Source of the DNA: an uncultured Roseibium sp.
Lineage (GTDB): Bacteria > Pseudomonadota > Alphaproteobacteria > Rhizobiales > Stappiaceae
Direction: 5' to 3'
Length of the DNA: 64,000 bases
Assembly: GCF_963669205.1 (NCBI RefSeq)
Contig: NZ_OY769915.1
Span: 1,896,001-1,960,000, forward strand
The stretch's first letter is position 1; the number at the start of each line of letters is the position of its first letter. Shown in pieces: positions 44,463-54,497 of the stretch. Below the pieces are notes generated by a model. That model was given only the letters and a program-made list of their open reading frames with translations. It made no database searches and was not told the DNA's origin. Both the position numbers and the translations under genes were made by a program.

Positions 44463-45047
44463 ATGACCGCCCGCAATCCCGACCACCCCGTTCACGACCT
44501 CATTGTCAACCGCTGGTCGCCCCGGTCCTTCGACCGGTCCGAGATGCCGGACGCGGATCTGAAAACGATCCTGGAAGCCGCGCGCTGGGCGCCCTCCGCC
44601 TTCAACATCCAGCCCTGGCGCTTTGTTTACGCGCGGCGCGGCGGGGAGGGCTGGGACACGCTTCTCAACCTCCTGAACCCGTTCAATCTCGACTGGGCGC
44701 AGCATGCCTCCGCGCTGCTGTTCCTGTTCTCCGACACCGAGGTCGACGGCAAGGACGGCAAACCCAGCCGGAAGAGCGGCACCCATTCCTTCGACGCCGG
44801 CGCTGCCTGGGCCAATGCCGCCCTGCAGGCAACCGAAATGGGCTATCACACCCACGCCATGGCCGGGATCAAACGCGACGAAATTCACGAGAAGCTCGGC
44901 GTGCCGTCCCGCTTCAAGGCGGAAATCGCCATCGCCATCGGCAAGCGCAGCCGGGTCGAGGACCTGCCGGAAGACCTCCGCGCCCGCGAAGTCCCGAGTG
45001 CCCGCAAACCGCTGGACGAGATCGCGTTTGAGGGGACGTGGGGGTAA
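44463..45047 (+). CDS. nitroreductase-family FMN oxidoreductase
   Basis: A 194-residue flavoprotein of the nitroreductase fold. The N-terminal FMN motif is NRWSPRSFDRSEM, followed by EAARWAPSAFNIQPWRFVYA and the C-terminal AIAIGKRSRVEDLP. Such enzymes reduce nitro compounds or quinones with NAD(P)H. ATG at 44463 is chosen over TTG at 44448; GGAGAG lies at 44450-44455. MITE copy B occupies the upstream region and probably includes part of the leader or promoter. Confidence 0.9.
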   Translation: MTARNPDHPVHDLIVNRWSPRSFDRSEMPDADLKTILEAARWAPSAFNIQPWRFVYARRGGEGWDTLLNLLNPFNLDWAQHASALLFLFSDTEVDGKDGKPSRKSGTHSFDAGAAWANAALQATEMGYHTHAMAGIKRDEIHEKLGVPSRFKAEIAIAIGKRSRVEDLPEDLRAREVPSARKPLDEIAFEGTWG

Positions 45048-45127
45048 GACCGAGGCTGTAGTTCGGCAATCCGGCTCTCGCCCTTCCTGCTTTCATCGTT
45101 CATTTGCCATTAGGCAGCAGGCCCCCG

Positions 45128-48100
45128 TCAAGCCCCCGAACCGGCCTGCACATCCTCGCCCTTCACCACCGGCTTGCGGCTGAATTTCTCCCGGATCCGC
45201 TGAACCACCACGTAGAGAACCGGGATCATCAGGAGGCCGATGGTGCTGTCGAGGATCATGCCGGCGAAGACAGGCAGGCCGATGGAGACGCGGCTGGCGG
45301 AGCCGGCGCCCGAGGCAAACACCAGCGGCAGCACGCCGACGATGAAGCAGAGACCGGTCATTGTCACCGGACGGAAGCGGGTATGGGCGGCGCTGATCGC
45401 TGCATCGACGATGCTCATGCCCTCGTCGCGGCAGTTGCGCGAGAACTCGACCAGCATGATCGCCTTCTTGGCGGCAAGACCGATCAGCAGAACCATGCCG
45501 ATCTGGGCATAGATGTTGTTGTTGAGGACGTCGATCAGGTAGAGCGGGATCATCGCCCCGCAGACCGCGAAGACGGCGGACAGCATCACGGCAATCGGCA
45601 GCAGCCAGCTTTCATACTGGGCCACCAGGCAGAGATAAGCGAACAGGAAGGCCAGCAGGAAGATGTAGATGACATAGGAGCCTGCCTCGATTTCCTGAAG
45701 CGACATGCCGGTCCACTCGACGGAATATCCGTCCGGCAGGACTTCGGCAGCGACTTTCTCGAACGCCTTGATGCCGTCGCCGGTGCTGTGGCCGGTGCTG
45801 GTCAGGCCCTGAACGGCGGCCGAGCGGGCCATGTCGTAGCGCGTGACGCTCTGGGGACCGACGACCGGCGTCAGGCTGACCAGCGTGCTGAGCGGGATCA
45901 TGTCGCCGGAGGACCCGCGCACATAGATGTTGCCGACATCGTTCAGCGTCTGCCGGTATTCGGAATCGGACGCAAGGATCACCCAGAAGATCTTGCTGTC
46001 CAGGATGAAATTGTTCACGTAGTAGGAACCGAGATTGGCCTGCAGCGCGGTGAAGATATCGCTGATATTGACCCCGAGCGCCTCCGCCTTGTCCCGGTCG
46101 AGATCGACCTCGTATTGCGGTGTGTTGGCCGAGAGTGAGCTGAACACCTGCCGGAAGACCGGATCCCGGTTGGCGGCGGACAGAACCGAACTCGTCACCG
46201 CGCCGAGATCAACGACACTTGCCCCCGCATCGTCCTGGATCTGCGCGGCGATGCCGCCGGAAATGCCGAGGCCGTCAATCGGCGGCAGCGGGAAGACGAA
46301 GGAGACCGCACCTTCGAAGGCCGACAGCTTTTCGTTCAACGTTCCGAGGATGTTGTACCACAGCGTCGCCTTGGTCTTGCGCTCGTCCCAGGGGGCGAGG
46401 ATCGGGATCAGGGTGACATAGTTCGACCCTTCGCCGGCGATGATGCTGAAGCCGGTAACCGAAATGACGTCCGTCACGCCGTCAACCTCGAGCATGGCCT
46501 TGGTCATTTCCTTGGCCAGTGCGTCGGAGCGTTGCAGGGATGCCCCGTCCGGCAGTTGGACATTGGCAAAGAGCACGCCCTTGTCCTCAAGCGGAACGAA
46601 GCCGGTCGCCGTTTCGCGGAACATGAATACCGTGGCGGCGATCGCGGCAACCAATATGAGCAGCGACAGCACCGCGTGCCGGATCATGTGCCTGACCAGC
46701 CAGACATAGCCGTCGCGTACCTTGTCGACGAAATTGCCGAAGAAGCCCAGCAGACGCGGCGGCTTGGTATCCGAGCGGCGCAGCAGCATGGAACACAGGA
46801 CAGGGGACAGGGTCAGCGCGTTGACGGCCGAAAGGCAGAACGCGACGGTGATTGTCAGGGCGAACTGCAGGTAGATCTGCCCGGTGATGCCGGGGAAGAA
46901 ACACACCGGAACGAACACGGCCAGGAGCACGAATGTGGTCGCGACGATCGGGCTGGTAACCTGGCTCATGGCCTTCAGGGTCGCCTCGCGCGGCGCAAGA
47001 CCCTCTTCACTCATGATGCGTTCGGTGTTCTCGATGATGACGATGGCATCGTCGACCACCAGCGTGATCGCCAGGACGATGCCGAACAGGGTGATGAGGT
47101 TGGCCGAAAACCCGATCAGGTAGAGGATCGCGAGTGTCCCCAGCAGCGAGACGGGAATGGCGACGGCGGGGATGATGACCGCGCGCCAGTTCATCAGGAA
47201 CATGAACACGACGAACACCACGAGCGCCGTGGTCATCGCCAGGGTCGTCAGGATCTCCTCGATCGAGGCCTTCACCGCCTTGGTGATGTCGTAGAGAAGC
47301 TTGTAGTCGACGCCTTCCGGGAAGCCCGCCTTCATCTTTTCCAGTTCAGCGGCAACCGCAGTCGCCACGTCGAGCGCGTTGGCCCCCGGGCTCTGGTAGA
47401 TCGCGATGGAGGTGGCCGGCTTGTTGTTGAGCGCCGAATAGGCCGAATAGGAGCTGGAGCCGAGCTCCACGCGGGCCACGTCGCGCAGCCGCACCAGTTG
47501 TCCGGACGCGTCGCCCGAAACGACGATATCGCCGAACTGCTCGGTCGTCTCCAGAAGCCCCTGGGATTTCAGCGTGAACTGCAGGTCGGTCGGACCAGCG
47601 AACGGCGCGCCGCCGATCTGGCCCGCGGTCGCCTCGGTATTCTGGGCCTGAATCGCGTTGGAAAGGTCGGCGGCCGTCAGATTGAGCGCCGACATCTGGT
47701 CCGGGTTCATCCACACCCGCATGCTGTAATCCAGCGGCCCGAACTGGGAGACGCTGCCGACGCCCGGCAGGCGCGACAGGCGATCCTGCATGTTGATCGT
47801 CGCGTAGTTGCTCAGGAAGATGGCGTCGCGGCTCTCGTCCGGGGAGACGAGGTTGATCACCTGAAGCATGTTGGCGGACTGCTTCTGCGTGGCAACGCCG
47901 AGGGTCTTGACCGCCGTCGGCAGTGTCGGCTCCGCCAGCGCGACCCGGTTCTGCACGTTCACCGCGGCGATATCCGGGTCCGTGCCGACCTCGAACGTGA
48001 TCGTGAGCTGGTAGGTGCCGGCATTGGAGCTTGTCGAGGACATGTAGATCATGTCGTCGACGCCATTGACCTGTTCCTCGATCGGGATCGCCACCGATTT

Positions 48101-48277
48101 CTCGATCAGTTCGGAATCGGCCCCTGGATACTGGGCGTTCACCACCACCTGCGGCGGCGTGACATCAGGATATTCCGCAATCGGGATCAGGATGATGGCG
48201 ATCACCCCGATCAGGGAGGCGATCAGGGAGAGAACCAGCGCGAAATTCGGACGGTCGATGAAGAATCTGGACAGCAT
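45128..48277 (-). CDS. RND efflux pump inner-membrane permease (AcrB/MexB type)
   Basis: A 1049-residue RND transporter of the HAE1 class with 12 membrane helices and two large periplasmic loops. The N terminus MLSRFFIDRPNFALVLSLIA is canonical, and the proton-relay aspartates appear in LAITLVVDDAIVIIENTERI on helix 4. Length matches AcrB/MexB. It exports hydrophobic compounds together with an adaptor and an outer-membrane channel. The adaptor gene lies 15 bases upstream; no TolC/OprM gene or local repressor is adjacent. Confidence 0.95.
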   Translation of the reverse strand: MLSRFFIDRPNFALVLSLIASLIGVIAIILIPIAEYPDVTPPQVVVNAQYPGADSELIEKSVAIPIEEQVNGVDDMIYMSSTSSNAGTYQLTITFEVGTDPDIAAVNVQNRVALAEPTLPTAVKTLGVATQKQSANMLQVINLVSPDESRDAIFLSNYATINMQDRLSRLPGVGSVSQFGPLDYSMRVWMNPDQMSALNLTAADLSNAIQAQNTEATAGQIGGAPFAGPTDLQFTLKSQGLLETTEQFGDIVVSGDASGQLVRLRDVARVELGSSSYSAYSALNNKPATSIAIYQSPGANALDVATAVAAELEKMKAGFPEGVDYKLLYDITKAVKASIEEILTTLAMTTALVVFVVFMFLMNWRAVIIPAVAIPVSLLGTLAILYLIGFSANLITLFGIVLAITLVVDDAIVIIENTERIMSEEGLAPREATLKAMSQVTSPIVATTFVLLAVFVPVCFFPGITGQIYLQFALTITVAFCLSAVNALTLSPVLCSMLLRRSDTKPPRLLGFFGNFVDKVRDGYVWLVRHMIRHAVLSLLILVAAIAATVFMFRETATGFVPLEDKGVLFANVQLPDGASLQRSDALAKEMTKAMLEVDGVTDVISVTGFSIIAGEGSNYVTLIPILAPWDERKTKATLWYNILGTLNEKLSAFEGAVSFVFPLPPIDGLGISGGIAAQIQDDAGASVVDLGAVTSSVLSAANRDPVFRQVFSSLSANTPQYEVDLDRDKAEALGVNISDIFTALQANLGSYYVNNFILDSKIFWVILASDSEYRQTLNDVGNIYVRGSSGDMIPLSTLVSLTPVVGPQSVTRYDMARSAAVQGLTSTGHSTGDGIKAFEKVAAEVLPDGYSVEWTGMSLQEIEAGSYVIYIFLLAFLFAYLCLVAQYESWLLPIAVMLSAVFAVCGAMIPLYLIDVLNNNIYAQIGMVLLIGLAAKKAIMLVEFSRNCRDEGMSIVDAAISAAHTRFRPVTMTGLCFIVGVLPLVFASGAGSASRVSIGLPVFAGMILDSTIGLLMIPVLYVVVQRIREKFSRKPVVKGEDVQAGSGA

Positions 48278-48292
48278 GATCGATCGTCTCTT

Positions 48293-49396
48293 TTAGCTTT
48301 TGGCTTCGACGGGATCGACGGTCATGTCCGGACCGATCCGCTGCAGACCTGAAACGACCACCTGTTCACCGTCCTTGAGCCCGGACGTGACTTCCCAGAG
48401 CGTGCCGGACTGGCGGCCCAGAACCACGTCCCGGCGCTCCACCTTGTTGTCCGCGCCGACGACATAGACGTAGTGGCCCTTGGAATCGAGCTGGATCGCC
48501 GGTTGCGGGATCGCCGCCACCGCCGTCTGGTTCTCGCTGTCGACCGTCACGTTGACGAACTGACCGGGGATCAGGATGTTTTTCGGATTGTCGAACGTGG
48601 CGCGCAGCTCGATGGAGTCGCTGCCTTCCTCGACCGAAGTCCCGACATAGGTGATCTTTCCTTCTGACGGGTATTTGGTGCCGTCGGTCAGGGTCAGGCT
48701 GACCTGAAGGGTCGAGGAATCGTTGCCGATCAGGCCGGCTTCGCGGTCCTTGATGAGGTCCTTTTCACCCATGTAGAAGCTGACATAGATCGGATCGACG
48801 CTCGTGACCGTCGCAAGTGTTCCGGTGTTGGAATCCACCAGATTGCCGACATTCACGTTGGTCTTGCTGATGCGTCCGTCGATCGGGCTGTTGATGTCGG
48901 TGTAGCTGAGATTGATGTCTGCGGTCTCAAGGTTGGCCTGCGCCTCGTCGACATTGGCCTGATCGACATCCATGGTCGCCTTGGCGCTGTCATAGGTGGC
49001 CTGGGAGACATCGCCCTTGGCGAGCAGCTGGCGCTGGCGTTCCAGCTCGATCTGGGAATTCTTCAGCGTCGCCTGCGCACCTTCGAGCGTCGCCTTGGAC
49101 TGGTCGACGCTTGCCTGGTAGAGATCCTTCTCGATGACGTAGAGCAGATCGCCCTGCTTGACGAAACCGCCTTCGGTGAACTTGCGCTCGGTCAGGTAAC
49201 CTTCCACCCGTGCGACGATATCGACTGTCTTGGTCGCCTCGACCCGTCCGACATAGCGCGAACTGTTGTTCGGCGTGATCATCTGAACCTTCGCGACCGT
49301 GACTTTCTGCGCGGCGGTACCGCTCCCCTGCGCGGCGGCCGGAAGCGCGCCTGCAAGCGCAACAGCCATCCCCAACATCACCTTCGCAGCTTTCAT
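48293..49396 (-). CDS. RND efflux periplasmic adaptor (AcrA/MexA type)
   Basis: A 367-residue membrane-fusion protein. The signal sequence is MKAAKVMLGMAVALAGALPAAAQG; it lacks a lipobox cysteine. The lipoyl/biotinyl half motifs flank a long alpha-helical hairpin (QASVDQSKATLEGAQATLKN and ERQRQLLAKGDVSQATYDSA), followed by the beta-barrel (SYTDINSPIDGRISKTNVN). First gene of the two-gene efflux operon. Confidence 0.93.
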   Translation of the reverse strand: MKAAKVMLGMAVALAGALPAAAQGSGTAAQKVTVAKVQMITPNNSSRYVGRVEATKTVDIVARVEGYLTERKFTEGGFVKQGDLLYVIEKDLYQASVDQSKATLEGAQATLKNSQIELERQRQLLAKGDVSQATYDSAKATMDVDQANVDEAQANLETADINLSYTDINSPIDGRISKTNVNVGNLVDSNTGTLATVTSVDPIYVSFYMGEKDLIKDREAGLIGNDSSTLQVSLTLTDGTKYPSEGKITYVGTSVEEGSDSIELRATFDNPKNILIPGQFVNVTVDSENQTAVAAIPQPAIQLDSKGHYVYVVGADNKVERRDVVLGRQSGTLWEVTSGLKDGEQVVVSGLQRIGPDMTVDPVEAKS

Positions 49397-49651
49397 GACG
49401 CCTCCTGCCGAAGTCTTGTCTTCTGTCGTTTGAAGGCATCATAACCGGAAAGCGCGATGGGGCGATTGAAATAACTTTAATTTTTCGCGGGGCGGAGGCC
49501 TGATCCACAATTTTAGGCTGTGCCGGGTTGAGGTCACGCGTGCCCGCAATCAAGGGAGGCGTCCGGGGCTGGCGGGGTGTGTCAATCGGCGCGGCGAAAC
49601 AGGGGGCCGGATCTGCTAGACCACACCGATGAAACAAGTGGGGTATTCGTC

Positions 49652-50188
49652 ATGAGCATGTCCGACAAGCTGCCGGCGGAAAGCAGCCTGAACACCTATT
49701 ATTCGTCGCGTGATTTCATGGATGTTTTTTCCGTTTCGCTCAAGGGACGCGAGGATCTCATCAACGCCGACATGCGCGTTCTGGCCGATCACATGCTGAT
49801 GGCCGATATCGGCTGGATGAACGCGCTGCTGTCGCTGCGGGACACGCTGGTGAAGCCGTTTGGACTGAAAACCACGACGACACTCGCGCTCGAACAGTCC
49901 GGCAAGCCGGTGGCGGAGCGGGAGCCTGGAGACAGGATCGGCTTCTTCAGGATCTACCAGGTCAGCGACAACGAGGTCATTCTCGGCGAGGACGACTGGC
50001 ACCAGGATTTCAGGCTGTCGATCTTCCGCAGCGAGTGGCCGACGTCGCGGGTTTTTGCCTCGACCTGCTGCAAGCGGCACAATCTTTTCGGCCACGCCTA
50101 CCTTGCGCTGATCCTGCCGTTTCACAAGAAAATCGCATCGTCGGTGCTGGACAACGCGGTTCGCCAGGTATTGTCACACGCAGCCTGA
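49652..50188 (+). CDS. DUF2867-family protein
   Basis: A 178-residue soluble protein. Segments FRIYQVSDNEVILGEDDWHQDFRLSI and CKRHNLFGHAYLALILPFHK match the DUF2867 (polyketide cyclase/START-like) family, where H and W residues line a cavity. Function unknown. ATG at 49652 is chosen; 49658 is an alternative. It is a monocistronic gene between the efflux operon and the HerA-like ATPase. Confidence 0.78.
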   Translation: MSMSDKLPAESSLNTYYSSRDFMDVFSVSLKGREDLINADMRVLADHMLMADIGWMNALLSLRDTLVKPFGLKTTTTLALEQSGKPVAEREPGDRIGFFRIYQVSDNEVILGEDDWHQDFRLSIFRSEWPTSRVFASTCCKRHNLFGHAYLALILPFHKKIASSVLDNAVRQVLSHAA

Positions 50189-50325
50189 AAACCACCGCAC
50201 GCGATCCCGCCGGCTTTTCTTGCCGGACCGAGGAAGTACGGGAAAAAGCCGGATTTCGCCCCGGCGGTCTTTGCATTGATTTCGGAATCGTGCTGACTCG
50301 CGGTCAGTAGCTGAGCAGGAGCGGA

Positions 50326-51837
50326 GTGATTGCAGCGCTTCAGTGCGTTGATCATGTGTGCATGACGGTCGAGATCGATATCGGGGAAATGACGAGCGGC
50401 GCGCGCGCCGGGCTCGATCTGGAAGAGTTGCTGGCAACGCGCCTTCTCGTTCAGGGCAATTCCGGGTCGGGAAAGTCGCATCTGCTCCGCCGTCTGCTTG
50501 AACAGTCCGCAAGCTGGGTCCAGCAAGCCATCATCGATCCGGAAGGCGATTTCGTGTCGCTCGCCGAGAAGTTCGGTCACGTCGTCGTCGACGCGGTCGG
50601 CACCGAAAAGGACCTGCAGATGATCGCGGGCAGGGTGCGCCAGCACCGGGTGTCCGTCGTTCTCAACCTGGAGGGCCTGGACGCGGACCGCCAGATGAAG
50701 GCGGCCGCGACCTTTCTCGACGGCCTCTTCGATGCCGAACGGGATCTCTGGTACCCGATGGTCGTCGTCGTGGACGAGGCGCAGCTGTTCGCCCCGGCAG
50801 CCGCCGGAGAGGTGACGGAAGAAGCGCGCCGCCGCTCGCTCGGTGCCATGACCAACCTGATGTGCCGGGGGCGGAAGCGCGGGTTGGCAGGCATCATCGC
50901 CACGCAGCGCCTCGCCAAGCTTGCCAAGAACGTCGCAGCCGAAGCGTCCAACTTCCTCATGGGCAGAACCTTTCTCGACATCGACATGGCGCGCGCGGCG
51001 GATCTGCTCGGTATGGAACGGCGGCAGGCGGAGAGTTTCCGCAATCTCGACCGGGGCAACTTCATCGCGCTCGGCCCGGCCCTGTCGCGGCGTCCCGTGC
51101 CTATCAGGATCGGTCCGGTCGAGACCATGGGGCGCGGCGGCAGCCCCAAGCTGATGCCGCTGCCGGAGCAGCCGAAGGAAGAAGCCAAGGATCTGATCTT
51201 CACCCCCGCCGCGGGCGAGGCACCGCCGTCACGGCCCCGCTTTCAGGAACCCGTTGTCTCCACCGGCGAGGTTCTTGACCGGCTTTCCAGCGCCGAACAG
51301 GCGAATGACGACGCCGAACCGCAGGCGGACAGCCTGCTGGATTTCGGTGAACGGGAAGAAAAGATCGCCGAGATCATCGCCGGTATCCTGGAAGACGAGG
51401 ACGCCGCCTTCCAGCCGATCGCAACGCTCTACCAGGACTTTCAGGTCCGCTGCCGGATTGCCAAGCTCGCAGGTGGACCGCCGGACCTCCAGGCTTTCCG
51501 GGAAAAACTCTCGGTCGCCCGTGCGGGCATCGAGAAAGGCGATATGGACGACGGGGCATGGTCACAGGCGGAACTGATCGCGGGTGAACTGCCCGACGAC
51601 ATGCGCGGCGTCTACCTGCTTCTTGCCAAGGCTGCCCTGGCAAAAGCGCCGTGCCCCGGCAACATCGAGATCGCCACCGCCTACGGAACGCGGTCCCCGG
51701 GACGGGCCCGCTGGCTCCTGAGCCACATGGAAGAACGCGGATTTCTCGTCTGCGCGACGGATCTGCGCGGCAACCGGATCGTGACGCTGACCGATCTCGG
51801 CTGGCAGACGGCCCCCGGCGACGAGGCAGCAGCCTAG
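50326..51837 (+). CDS. HerA/DUF87-like ATPase
   Basis: A 503-residue P-loop ATPase of the HerA-FtsK superfamily. Walker A GNSGSGKS is at residues 44-51, Walker B VVVVDEAQLFAP follows, and CRGRKRGLAGIIATQRLAKL is a sensor-like motif. The C-terminal third (after about residue 300) is not recognised and ends in a winged-helix-like segment (LLSHMEERGFLVCATDLRGNR). HerA proteins pump DNA in repair or defence. No NurA nuclease, Sir2 or other partner is adjacent, so a defence role is not supported here. GTG start at 50326 follows AGGAG; ATG at 50362 is possible. Confidence 0.82.
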   Translation: MIAALQCVDHVCMTVEIDIGEMTSGARAGLDLEELLATRLLVQGNSGSGKSHLLRRLLEQSASWVQQAIIDPEGDFVSLAEKFGHVVVDAVGTEKDLQMIAGRVRQHRVSVVLNLEGLDADRQMKAAATFLDGLFDAERDLWYPMVVVVDEAQLFAPAAAGEVTEEARRRSLGAMTNLMCRGRKRGLAGIIATQRLAKLAKNVAAEASNFLMGRTFLDIDMARAADLLGMERRQAESFRNLDRGNFIALGPALSRRPVPIRIGPVETMGRGGSPKLMPLPEQPKEEAKDLIFTPAAGEAPPSRPRFQEPVVSTGEVLDRLSSAEQANDDAEPQADSLLDFGEREEKIAEIIAGILEDEDAAFQPIATLYQDFQVRCRIAKLAGGPPDLQAFREKLSVARAGIEKGDMDDGAWSQAELIAGELPDDMRGVYLLLAKAALAKAPCPGNIEIATAYGTRSPGRARWLLSHMEERGFLVCATDLRGNRIVTLTDLGWQTAPGDEAAA

Positions 51838-51957
51838 GCTGACCTCTTGCAAGGTTCGCAATAAACCGGAAACCACGAAAATGTCATTCAGCCTTGTGTT
51901 GAACCGGCCGCCATGTTTCCCAGCTAAGTCACGTGTATTTGATCAAGAGGACCCAGG

Positions 51958-52428
51958 ATGATCCGGTTGATTCTGCTTCTATGTTCCCATGGCGCCATGC
52001 TGGCTGCGGGTTTCGCTCTCGGCGTCTATTTCCTGCCGATCCTGACGGAGCCGCAGGGTCCGGACGAAGCTGTTCTGGCGGAGGCGGCCGAGGGCGCGCA
52101 GTACCAGGTGGAACTGACGAGAGACCTTGCGGGCAGCGACTTCCTGCATTGGGGCGAGGGCACGGTGAGCATTTCACCCCAACGGATCGTGCACACCGGA
52201 GAGCTGTCTCCCGGTCCCGATTACAAGCTCTATCTCGTCAAGGAATTCGTTGAGGACGAAGCGGGTTTCCTTGATCTCAAGGATACGGCGGTGCAACTGG
52301 GCGATATCAAGACCTTCGACGGCTTCATCGTCGATGTTCCGGCGGATGTGAGTATCGACGACTATTCGACCGTCCTCGTCTGGTGCGAGGCATTCGGCGA
52401 ATTCATCACCGCCGCGAAATACCGCTGA
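51958..52428 (+). CDS. DM13-domain membrane-anchored protein
   Basis: A 156-residue protein with one N-terminal membrane segment (LILLLCSHGAMLAAGFALGVYF) and a DM13 domain. The region RIVHTGELSPGPDYKLYLVKE, then TFDGFIVDVPADVSIDDYSTVLVWCEAFGEF, carries the conserved Cys near the end. DM13 domains are proposed to take part in redox or hydroxylation reactions. The protein probably faces the periplasm. Confidence 0.82.
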   Translation: MIRLILLLCSHGAMLAAGFALGVYFLPILTEPQGPDEAVLAEAAEGAQYQVELTRDLAGSDFLHWGEGTVSISPQRIVHTGELSPGPDYKLYLVKEFVEDEAGFLDLKDTAVQLGDIKTFDGFIVDVPADVSIDDYSTVLVWCEAFGEFITAAKYR

Positions 52429-52455
52429 GACACCTCGCGCCGAGAACAAAATGGA

Positions 52456-52773
52456 TCAAATCGCCGGCCTCATGCGGCGCATGGCATCTGCAGATGGGGC
52501 CACTTCGACAGGTTTGAGCGCAAGCAGGTATTCCAGCTGCGAAAGCTCAAGGGTGATGCCGTCGATGGTCCGGGCCAGAACGTTTTCCATGTAGCTGCCC
52601 GCCGGTGCGCGGTCGCGAATTTCAATCGCCCGGTCCTTCGCCTTGTGCAGGTAGGCGATCATCTGCGTGACCTCCGACCGGGTGACGTCCGTTGTCGGCG
52701 GCAATTCCCGGCTGGCTGCCTCGGATCGCAGGATAGCGGAATACTGACCTTGCAAGGGGCTGACAAACTGCAT
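52456..52773 (-). CDS. conserved-looking small hypothetical protein
   Basis: A 105-residue soluble, largely helical protein that I do not assign to a family. The segment EVTQMIAYLHKAKDRAIEIRDRAP is strongly amphipathic. It has chromosome-like codon use and a GAGGTGAGC ribosome site before the ATG, which supports it as a real gene. It is convergent with the DM13 gene. Confidence 0.65.
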   Translation of the reverse strand: MQFVSPLQGQYSAILRSEAASRELPPTTDVTRSEVTQMIAYLHKAKDRAIEIRDRAPAGSYMENVLARTIDGITLELSQLEYLLALKPVEVAPSADAMRRMRPAI

Positions 52774-52950
52774 TGCTCACCTCAAATGTTCTTGATTTGT
52801 TCTATTTAACTCAAATGCGAATTTTGATCAAGACGGCGCGCATCAGATTCCGCGGCGATTGGGACGAGGGATGCCATAGAGAGCGGGAAATCTCAGTAAA
52901 ATCAGAGGTCTGAAAATTCCTCTCCGATGGTTCTTGAACTTGCAAATCAA

Positions 52951-52972
52951 ATTGGTTACATATGTAACTAAT
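52951..52972. promoter_or_regulatory. operator-like palindrome upstream of hmgA
   Basis: A 22-bp palindrome around GTTACATATGTAAC (52955-52968) with one mismatched pair, centred about 35 bases before the hmgA start. It probably binds the regulator of the homogentisate operon; no regulator gene is adjacent. Confidence 0.65.
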
Positions 52973-52996
52973 TTAGCCCCGGACCGGGAGGACATC

Positions 52997-54370
52997 ATGG
53001 ATCAGAGAACGGACAGCACTCGGGATTTGACTGGAAACGGGCACAATTCCGGAGCCTTCGACTATATGCCCGGCTTTGGCAACGACTTCGAAACCGAAGC
53101 GCTGCCGGGTTCCTTGCCGCAAGGCATGAACAGCCCACAAAAATGTGCCTACGGGCTTTACGGCGAGCAGCTTTCCGGCACCGCGTTCACCGCTCCCAGC
53201 CACCAGAACGAAAGAACCTGGTGCTACCGCATCCGCCCATCGGTGAAGCACACCAGCCGTTTTGAAAAGATCGATCTGCCCTATTGGAAAAGCGCGCCGA
53301 ACATCAACGAGGACGTGATCTCGCTCGGCCAGTATCGATGGGACCCGGTTCCGCATGCCGAGGAGGAGCTTTCCTGGCTGACGGGCATGCGCACCATGAC
53401 CACGGCGGGCGACGTCAACACCCAGGTCGGCATGGCGAGCCACATCTATCTCGTGACCAGATCCATGGAAGACGAGTACTTCTTCTCCGCGGATAGCGAA
53501 CTTCTGGTCGTGCCGCAGGAGGGTGTTCTGCGCTTCTGTACGGAACTCGGCGTTATCGAGCTGGAGCCGAAGGAGATCGCCATTATTCCGCGTGGCCTCG
53601 TCTACAGGGTCGAGGTCGTGAAAGGCCCGGCGCGCGGTTTCGTCTGCGAGAACTACGGCCAGAAATTCGAACTGCCGGGCAGGGGACCGATCGGCGCGAA
53701 CTGCATGGCGAACCGCCGCGATTTCAAGACGCCGGTCGCCTGCTTCGAGGATCGTGAAGTCGCCTCCGTCCTGACGGTGAAGTGGTGCGGCCAGTTTCAC
53801 CAGACGAAGATCGGGCATTCGCCGCTCGACGTCGTTGCCTGGCACGGCAACTACGCACCCTGCAAGTATGATCTCAGGAACTACTGCCCGATTGGCGCGA
53901 TCCTGTTCGATCATCCGGACCCGTCGATTTTCACCGTCCTGACGGCGCCGTCGGGAGTTCCCGGCACGGCGAATATCGATTTCGTCCTGTTCCGCGAGCG
54001 CTGGATGGTGATGGAAGACACGTTCCGCCCGCCCTGGTACCACAAGAACATCATGTCGGAGCTGATGGGCAACATTTACGGGCAGTACGATGCCAAGCCG
54101 CAGGGGTTTGTCCCGGGTGGCATGAGCCTGCACAATATGATGCTCCCGCACGGGCCGGACAAGAATGCCTTTGAAGGCGCGTCCAACGCGGATCTGAAGG
54201 CCGAAAAGCTCGACAACACCATGTCGTTCATGTTCGAAACACGGTTCCCGCAACACCTGACGGAATTCGCCGCACGCGAAGCGCCGCTGCAGGATGATTA
54301 CATTGACTGCTGGGACAGCCTGGAGAAAAAATTCGACGGGACCCCGGAAGGAACCTGGAACAAGGGCTGA
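52997..54370 (+). CDS. hmgA: homogentisate 1,2-dioxygenase
   Basis: A 457-residue non-haem iron enzyme that opens the homogentisate ring to maleylacetoacetate in tyrosine/phenylalanine catabolism. The N terminus YMPGFGNDFETEALPGSLPQG is diagnostic. The iron-site region contains FRPPWYHKNIMSELMGNIYG and SLHNMMLPHGPDKNAFEGAS, which supply the His/Glu ligands. GGGAGGA precedes the ATG at 52997. First gene of the aromatic operon, 127 bases upstream of fumarylacetoacetase. Confidence 0.97.
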   Translation: MDQRTDSTRDLTGNGHNSGAFDYMPGFGNDFETEALPGSLPQGMNSPQKCAYGLYGEQLSGTAFTAPSHQNERTWCYRIRPSVKHTSRFEKIDLPYWKSAPNINEDVISLGQYRWDPVPHAEEELSWLTGMRTMTTAGDVNTQVGMASHIYLVTRSMEDEYFFSADSELLVVPQEGVLRFCTELGVIELEPKEIAIIPRGLVYRVEVVKGPARGFVCENYGQKFELPGRGPIGANCMANRRDFKTPVACFEDREVASVLTVKWCGQFHQTKIGHSPLDVVAWHGNYAPCKYDLRNYCPIGAILFDHPDPSIFTVLTAPSGVPGTANIDFVLFRERWMVMEDTFRPPWYHKNIMSELMGNIYGQYDAKPQGFVPGGMSLHNMMLPHGPDKNAFEGASNADLKAEKLDNTMSFMFETRFPQHLTEFAAREAPLQDDYIDCWDSLEKKFDGTPEGTWNKG

Positions 54371-54497
54371 AAGACCAGCCGGACCTTGGCAGGGCCACGG
54401 GTCTGAATACACCGAAGCGGCGTCCAGCCGCCGAAGCCTCTAGAGGCGAAAATTCTGTTGGCCGGAGGGGGCCGACACGCACAAGGAGCAGAAATTC

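Noticed and set aside
46532..48352. Open frame of about 600 codons antisense to the RND permease
   Set aside because: An artefact of third-position GC in the RND gene; the product is Arg/Gln/Asp-rich without recognisable domains.
50326..51837. HerA-like ATPase as part of an anti-phage system
   Set aside because: No nuclease, Sir2, DUF4297 or other partner lies beside it; neighbours are housekeeping-type genes with normal composition.
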